Assembly: GCA_023429345.1 (NCBI GenBank)
Contig: JAEYVB010000392.1
Coordinates: 1-11,121 of the forward strand
From: Planctomycetota bacterium
GTDB taxonomy: Bacteria > Planctomycetota > Phycisphaerae > Phycisphaerales > UBA1924
Direction of reading: 5' to 3'
Length of the DNA: 11,121 bases
This document shows, one piece after another, positions 6,632 to 11,121 of this stretch. A program made the position numbers and the translations under genes. The notes under the pieces were generated by a model. That model did no database searches. It was not told where the DNA came from and was given only the letters and a program-made list of their open reading frames with translations. How positions within the stretch are numbered: position 1 is the stretch's first letter; each line of letters opens with the position of its first letter.

Positions 6632-7270
6632 ATGCCCTTTACCTTGCCCCAGCTGCCCTACCCCGCGGATGCCCTCGAGCCGCACATCGACCGCCAGACG
6701 ATGGAGATCCACCACGGCCGCCACCACAAGGCGTACGTGGACAACGCCAACAAGGCGCTGGACGGGACCAAGTGGGCGGATGCCGACCCCATCGAGGTCA
6801 TCCAGAACCTCTCCCAGATCCCGGAGGACAAGCGGACCGCGGTCCGAAACAACGCCGGCGGCCACGTCAACCACTCCCTTTTCTGGCAGCTCATGGCTCC
6901 ACCCGCCCAGGGCGGCGGCGGCCAGCCCCAGGGGCCGGTGGCCAAGGCCATCGAGAAGTCCTTTGGTGACTTCAGCCACTTCAAGGAAGAGTTCGCCAAG
7001 GCCGCGGCCGGCCGCTTTGGCTCCGGTTGGGCCTGGCTCGTCGTCCGCAACGGCGATGTCACCATCTGCTCCACGGCCAACCAGGACAACCCCCTGATGG
7101 GCCAGCAGGTCGCCGGCTGCGACGGCACCCCCATCCTCGGCCTGGATGTCTGGGAGCACGCGTACTACCTGAAGTACCAGAACAAGCGGCCGGACTACGT
7201 CGCCGCCTGGTGGAACGTGGTCAACTGGCCAAAGGTGGCCGAGCTTTACCAGAAAGCCGGCGGAAAGTAA
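6632..7270 (+). CDS. sodA: Superoxide dismutase, manganese type
   Basis: A 212-residue Fe/Mn-family superoxide dismutase, which converts superoxide to oxygen and hydrogen peroxide. The N-terminus (FTLPQLPYPADALEPHID) and HHGRHHKAYVDNANKAL are classic. Expected metal ligands are His27, His81 (in GGHVNHSLFW), Asp172 and His176 (in LGLDVWEHAYY). The outer-sphere glutamine comes from the C-terminal half (TANQDNPLM, Gln151) and position 77 is Gly, the pattern of the manganese enzyme rather than the iron one. Full length, with no signal peptide, so cytoplasmic. It is divergent from the sigma factor gene and followed 90 bases later by an unrelated surface-protein gene on the same strand; no intrinsic terminator is obvious after it. 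No recognisable Fur, SoxR or OxyR site was seen upstream. Confidence 0.97.
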   Translation: MPFTLPQLPYPADALEPHIDRQTMEIHHGRHHKAYVDNANKALDGTKWADADPIEVIQNLSQIPEDKRTAVRNNAGGHVNHSLFWQLMAPPAQGGGGQPQGPVAKAIEKSFGDFSHFKEEFAKAAAGRFGSGWAWLVVRNGDVTICSTANQDNPLMGQQVAGCDGTPILGLDVWEHAYYLKYQNKRPDYVAAWWNVVNWPKVAELYQKAGGK

Positions 7271-7323
7271 GGAACTTCCTTCCTTCGGCGGTCCGATCCG
7301 GTAATCTGCACGTCCTCTCGTGG

Positions 7324-7357
7324 GAGCCCCGCCGCGGGCCGCGGCAGTGGAGGGCTC
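7324..7357 (+). promoter_or_regulatory. Two-tier hairpin covering the ribosome site of the beta-repeat gene
   Basis: An inner hairpin GCCGC-GGGCC-GCGGC (7331-7345) is enclosed by an outer stem GAGCCC (7324-7329) with GGGCTC (7352-7357). The ribosome site GGAGGG (7349-7354), six bases before the ATG at 7361, overlaps the outer stem. The structure could dampen translation. The pairing is read by eye; no folding energy was computed. Confidence 0.4.
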
Positions 7358-7360
7358 TGC

Positions 7361-9634
7361 ATGCGCGGTCGCCATTGGGAACGGTTGGAAACTCTCGAGC
7401 AGCGTCAGTTTCTGTCCGCGGTCTCATGGGACGGCGGCGGCGGGGATCTCGACTGGCATAACCCGCTCAACTGGTCCGGCGATGTTCTGCCCGGGCCGGA
7501 CGACGATGTCCTGATTAACGTTCCCGGCGCCCCGGTCATCACGCATGCGGGAGGCAGCACCTCTGTCCGCAGCCTCACCTCCACCGAAGCCCTGTCCATC
7601 ACCGGGGGCTCCACGATCTCCGTCGAGACGCTGTGGCGCCAGATCGGCGGGTTGACGCTCCGGGACTCGACCATCACGGGCGCGGGCGACCTGCTCCTGA
7701 ATGCCGACGCCTACTTCGACAACGCCACGATCGCGGGCTCGGGGAACGCCATCCTCTGGCACGGCCGCACCGCCGTCGTCGACGGCAGCCTCACCCTCTC
7801 GCGGACGATGACGAACGTCGGCACCATCCGCTGGCAAGCGGGCAGCATCACGCTGGATTCCACGCTGACCAGCCTTCCCGGTGCGCTGTTTCAGATCACG
7901 CTCGGCGCTCAGATGGAGGGCTCGGGGACTTTCGTGAACGCCGGCAAGGTCACGAAAGTCGGGACGTGGAGCACGCCCACGAACATCAGGGTCACCTTCA
8001 GCAACCGCGCCGCCTTTGATGTTGGCGCCTGGCCCTATTGGCCCGACCCTCTCGGGAGCCCCGATGCCGGCATCGTTGAGGTCCTCTCCGGCATTCTCTC
8101 GTTCACCGGCAACGTGCTCGAGAAACAGGGCTCCGTCCTCCGCAGCGGCCACTGGTGGGTGAACACCATCACGGAGGGGACGCTGATACTTCCGGGCCCC
8201 GGCATCGAAACGATCCCCTATCTCGACCCTGAGCACCGCCAGGTTTCCATCGTTCTCAAGGGCGAGGGCTCGAGTTTCCCGCAGCTCTCGACGGCCACCA
8301 GCATCGCACTGCTCATCCTCGAGAACCACGATCTTCCGAGCGCTGTGCTGTCGAATGTCGACCGCCTCACACTGAACAACGCCGGGACCACCCACGCGCC
8401 CGGCCTGCGCACCGTGCGAGCCCTGGACCTCCCAAGGGGCCGCCTCATCGTCGGCGACTTCCACGTCGATACGGCCCACATCGGCGAAGGGGCGGAACTA
8501 ACCGTCACCGGTCTGATGTCGATGGACGGCGCCGCCAGCGCCGGCGGGCTCTTCGTCATCGAGTCTCTCACCGGCGTCGGCACCCTGCGCATCACCGGCA
8601 CCCTTCAGATGCAGAGCGGCAGCGTCGGCGTCGGCACGCTCCTCATCGGGCCCACCGGGCGGCTCGAGCTCTCCGAGTACAACCTCTTCCGCCAGACCGG
8701 CGGCTCCGTCTCCAGCCGGGTGGTCAACTACGGCGAGATCGATGTCTCCTTCCCGCGCACGTGGCTCATTACCACGGAGCTGGTGAACCGCGGCCAGTTC
8801 AGCATCCGGGCCGCGGCGGCCTTCGCGGTCGATCCGATCAGCCCCGCCGCGCACTTCCACAACTTCGGCACGGTGACTGTCCTGGACGGGTCGCTCGTCA
8901 CGTTCCGCGGCGCGGGCGGCGGCGTCCGCTTCTTCAATCACGGCGAGGTCCACACCGCCGCCGGCACCCTCCGCATCTTCGGCGGCGGTGGCGGGGGCGG
9001 CGTCTGGTACACGGCCGCGGGCTCCGAGCTCACGTTCGGCGGGCTGGACGCGGCTCTCCGCCACGCGACCATCTCCGGGAACGGCGGTTTCCGCATCGGC
9101 GCGAATCTCTCCTTCGAGAGCGGGCAGGTCACCGGCGCCGGGCCGCTATTCGTGGGTCCGCAGGGTCACCTGCGATTCCGGGGCGGTCTCGGCACGCTCC
9201 CGGATCAGCAGAACTCGATCTCCCGCTCTTTGGTCACGAACAACGGCACGATCGCGGTCGCGGAGAACGGGCGAGCGACCATCGGCGCCCCCCTGACGAA
9301 CAACAGCACGCTCGACCTGGCCGGACCGCTGCAGGCGGGCATCTATACCTCGGGCGATGAATCCGCGGTGCGCTTCCGGATGTCGGAGACGCAGCTGTTC
9401 ACGTTCATCGTCGGGGCTCCGGCGGTCTTCCGCGGGAGCTTACTGATCGACTTCAACTGGGCGGTACCCGCGGGGGCGTTCTTCGACGTCATCAGGGTCA
9501 TGAACACCTTCGCACCGGGGACCGTGACCGGGTTCTCGCAGGTGCAGGGGGTGGGGCTCCCTCCGGGCTCCGGGATCACCCTTCTATGGTGGTCCCAGCA
9601 GTTCGTGCTGAACGGCCGCGTGAGCGTGACCTGA
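7361..9634 (+). CDS. LEPR-XLL-tagged secreted beta-repeat protein
   Basis: A 757-residue protein. Residues 8-20 (RLETLEQRQFLSA) are a variant of the LEPR-XLL N-terminal tag of planctomycete exported proteins. It is followed at once by WDGGGGDLDWHNPLNWSGDVLPGPDDDVLI (22-51, cited as consecutive motifs WDGGGGD, NWSGD and PGPDDDVLI), a module common at the start of large bacterial surface proteins with beta-helix repeats. The rest is low in Lys and Cys and rich in Gly, Thr, Ser, Val and Leu, with short recurring strands of the type GTLRITGTLQ, GTLLIGPTGRLELSE and NNGTIAVAENGRATI, consistent with a parallel beta-helix. A run of seven glycines sits at 541-547. The end (FDVIRVMNTFAPGTVTGFSQ ... VLNGRVSVT) resembles the terminal segment of similar proteins. 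No catalytic motif, dockerin or PEP-CTERM anchor is seen. GGAGGG six bases upstream supports the start. Function unknown; probably extracellular or outer surface. Confidence 0.85.
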   Translation: MRGRHWERLETLEQRQFLSAVSWDGGGGDLDWHNPLNWSGDVLPGPDDDVLINVPGAPVITHAGGSTSVRSLTSTEALSITGGSTISVETLWRQIGGLTLRDSTITGAGDLLLNADAYFDNATIAGSGNAILWHGRTAVVDGSLTLSRTMTNVGTIRWQAGSITLDSTLTSLPGALFQITLGAQMEGSGTFVNAGKVTKVGTWSTPTNIRVTFSNRAAFDVGAWPYWPDPLGSPDAGIVEVLSGILSFTGNVLEKQGSVLRSGHWWVNTITEGTLILPGPGIETIPYLDPEHRQVSIVLKGEGSSFPQLSTATSIALLILENHDLPSAVLSNVDRLTLNNAGTTHAPGLRTVRALDLPRGRLIVGDFHVDTAHIGEGAELTVTGLMSMDGAASAGGLFVIESLTGVGTLRITGTLQMQSGSVGVGTLLIGPTGRLELSEYNLFRQTGGSVSSRVVNYGEIDVSFPRTWLITTELVNRGQFSIRAAAAFAVDPISPAAHFHNFGTVTVLDGSLVTFRGAGGGVRFFNHGEVHTAAGTLRIFGGGGGGGVWYTAAGSELTFGGLDAALRHATISGNGGFRIGANLSFESGQVTGAGPLFVGPQGHLRFRGGLGTLPDQQNSISRSLVTNNGTIAVAENGRATIGAPLTNNSTLDLAGPLQAGIYTSGDESAVRFRMSETQLFTFIVGAPAVFRGSLLIDFNWAVPAGAFFDVIRVMNTFAPGTVTGFSQVQGVGLPPGSGITLLWWSQQFVLNGRVSVT

Positions 9635-9722
9635 AGCGGGCTGGATCGTCAGCGCCTCGGGCGAGTGAACGCCGCGATGGGAATCGGTCGATGGCGGGGT
9701 ACGAACTCCACCGGCAATACCG

Positions 9723-9740
9723 GCCCGGCACGGGCGTTTT
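9723..9740 (+). terminator. Possible weak intrinsic terminator after the beta-repeat gene
   Basis: GCCCG-GCA-CGGGC forms a five-pair stem followed by GTTTT. It is short, with a modest T-run, and lies only about 30 bases ahead of the DUF1800 start, so it may merely attenuate. An alternative hairpin CCGG-CAATA-CCGG at 9711-9723 overlaps it. Confidence 0.35.
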
Positions 9741-9758
9741 CCCTCTGCCGAACTCCCC

Positions 9759-9763
9759 GGAGG
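9759..9763 (+). promoter_or_regulatory. Ribosome binding site of the DUF1800 gene
   Basis: GGAGG lies five bases before the ATG at 9769 and fixes this start. Confidence 0.75.
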
Positions 9764-9768
9764 CCTTT

Positions 9769-11121
9769 ATGCCCCAGCCCGCCGCCTCCCCGTCAGCCCC
9801 ATCGTCCGCCCCTGGCCGCGCCAGCAAGTCGAAGCGTCCGGACATCACAAGCTCCATGAGCCCGATAAAGGCGGCCCGCTTCGGTTATCCCGAGGCCCGC
9901 CACCTCCTCTGGCGCGCCGGGTTCGGGGGCACGCCGGAGCAGGTCCAGGTCCTGGTCGACTGGGGCCCGGAGAAGTCCGTCGATTACCTTCTCGAGCCCG
10001 ACAAAGTCGAGTTCGAACCAGTCAGCGCGGCCGCCTTTGACCGGGACATCCTCCGGCCCGCCACGCCCGAGGAACAGGCGATGGCCCGCCAGGCCCGCCG
10101 CTCCCAGGACGAGGAGGCCCTCGCCCGTCTCCGCGCCATGCAGCAGCAGCGCGAGCGGCAGGACCGCGACCAGATGCGCGAAGTCCAGCGGTGGTGGCTC
10201 GAACGCATGATCGAAACGCCGCGCCCGCTCGAGGAGAAGCTCACGCTCTTCTGGCACGGCCACTTCGCCACCAGCTTCCGAACCATCGAGAACAGCTACC
10301 ACATGTTCCAGCAGAACATGCTGTTCCGCAGGCACGCGCTGGGCAACTTCGGCGAGCTGCTTTTCGCCATCATCCGCGACCCGGCCATGCTCGCCTACCT
10401 CGACCAGAACGACTCACGGCGCAACCGGCCCAACGAGAACCTCGCCCGCGAGCTCATGGAGCTCTTCGCCCTGGGCGTCGGCAACTACTCCGAGGCCGAC
10501 ATCAAGGAGGGCGCCCGGGCCCTGACCGGATACACGTTCCAGGACGATGCCTTTGTCTTCCGCGAGCGCGACCACGACCCCAACCCCAAGAACATCCTGG
10601 GGCAGCGCGGCCGCATGGACGGCGACGACTTCGTCCGCGCCATCCTCTCGCAGCCGGCGTGCTCCCGCTTCATTGCGAGGAAGCTCTACAAGTACTTCGC
10701 GGCCGACATCCCCCCGCTGGACGCCACCGACAACGACCGCAACCTCGACCCGGTCTCCGCCTCCGTGATCCGCGACCTCGCCTCGCTCATGCGGTCCTCC
10801 AGCTACGAGGTCCGCCCTGTCCTCCGCCGCCTCTTCCTCGCCGAGCACTTCTACGACGCCCGCATCATGGGCCAGCAGATCAAGTCCCCGGTGCAACTCG
10901 TCGTCGGCGCGGTCCGCTCCCTTAACACGCCCACCCGCGACATGGGCATCCTCATCGACGCCCTCGACCTGATGGGCCAGAAGATCTTCGAGCCCCCGAG
11001 CGTCAAGGGATGGGACGGCGGCCGCAGCTGGATTAACACCAGCACCCTCTACGTCCGGCAGAACATCCTGGCGTTCCTCCTCACGGGCAAGAAGCCCGTC
11101 GGCTACGACGCGCTCGCGGGT
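9769..11121 (+). CDS. DUF1800 family protein, 3' end outside window
   Basis: 451 codons are open to the right edge, so the end is missing. After a Pro/Ser-rich leader (1-30) the DUF1800 domain starts with ARHLLWRAGFGGTPEQVQ (43-60). Other family hallmarks are LTLFWHGHFATS (158-169), RPNENLARELMELFALGVG (220-238), DIKEGARALTGYTF (244-257), HDPNPKNILG (269-278), SPVQLVVGAVRSL (373-385) and GQKIFEPPSVKGWDGGRSWI (403-422). A charged Gln/Arg/Glu-rich stretch at 98-140 is probably helical. The domain is nearly complete at the window edge. Its biochemical role is not established; in planctomycetes and other phyla the gene is usually followed by a DUF1501 gene, which would lie beyond this window. No typical signal peptide is seen. 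Same strand as the beta-repeat gene, with a 134-base gap. Confidence 0.93.
   Translation, partial: MPQPAASPSAPSSAPGRASKSKRPDITSSMSPIKAARFGYPEARHLLWRAGFGGTPEQVQVLVDWGPEKSVDYLLEPDKVEFEPVSAAAFDRDILRPATPEEQAMARQARRSQDEEALARLRAMQQQRERQDRDQMREVQRWWLERMIETPRPLEEKLTLFWHGHFATSFRTIENSYHMFQQNMLFRRHALGNFGELLFAIIRDPAMLAYLDQNDSRRNRPNENLARELMELFALGVGNYSEADIKEGARALTGYTFQDDAFVFRERDHDPNPKNILGQRGRMDGDDFVRAILSQPACSRFIARKLYKYFAADIPPLDATDNDRNLDPVSASVIRDLASLMRSSSYEVRPVLRRLFLAEHFYDARIMGQQIKSPVQLVVGAVRSLNTPTRDMGILIDALDLMGQKIFEPPSVKGWDGGRSWINTSTLYVRQNILAFLLTGKKPVGYDALAG

Noticed and set aside
9576..9857. Minus-strand open frame of 93 codons across the beta-repeat/DUF1800 gap
   Set aside because: It overlaps the ends of two well-supported plus-strand genes, and its product has no family features.

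Overview
This GC-rich window most likely comes from a planctomycete, probably a Phycisphaerae relative. The evidence is one gene with an N-terminal LEPR-XLL-like tag (RLETLEQRQFLSA) followed by a beta-helix-type repeat protein, one DUF1800 gene, and a sigma-70 factor of the planctomycete type with a shortened region 3. The assignment rests on protein style only; there is no rRNA or other marker gene.

The window has two transcriptional halves. From 6080 leftward everything is on the minus strand: a sigma-70 family factor (4962-6080) closed by a clear intrinsic terminator (4901-4927), then a compact run of four genes: a DinB-like four-helix protein (4197-4754), an NRDE/TANGO2-family protein (3444-4172), a GT9 (heptosyltransferase-type) glycosyltransferase with a long C-terminal coiled coil (1591-3372), and a methyltransferase-GT2 fusion that runs off the left edge (1-1559). 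Gaps of 24, 71 and 31 bases suggest one operon or two abutting ones. The last two genes look like part of a surface-glycan cluster continuing to the left.

From 6632 rightward everything is on the plus strand: a manganese-type superoxide dismutase (6632-7270), a large secreted or surface beta-repeat protein (7361-9634), and a DUF1800 protein cut by the right edge (9769-11121). A 551-base non-coding region separates the divergent sigma factor and SOD genes. It holds a perfect DnaA-box sequence and a short bipartite motif that recurs just ahead of the GT2-fusion gene.

I see no CRISPR array, transposon, tRNA, rRNA, phage gene or recognisable defence system. The genes are mostly ordinary for a planctomycete. 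The points worth a second look are the two glycosyltransferase architectures, the repeated bipartite motif, the structured leader of the beta-repeat gene, and the DinB-NRDE pairing. I did not find evidence for a new multi-gene system.
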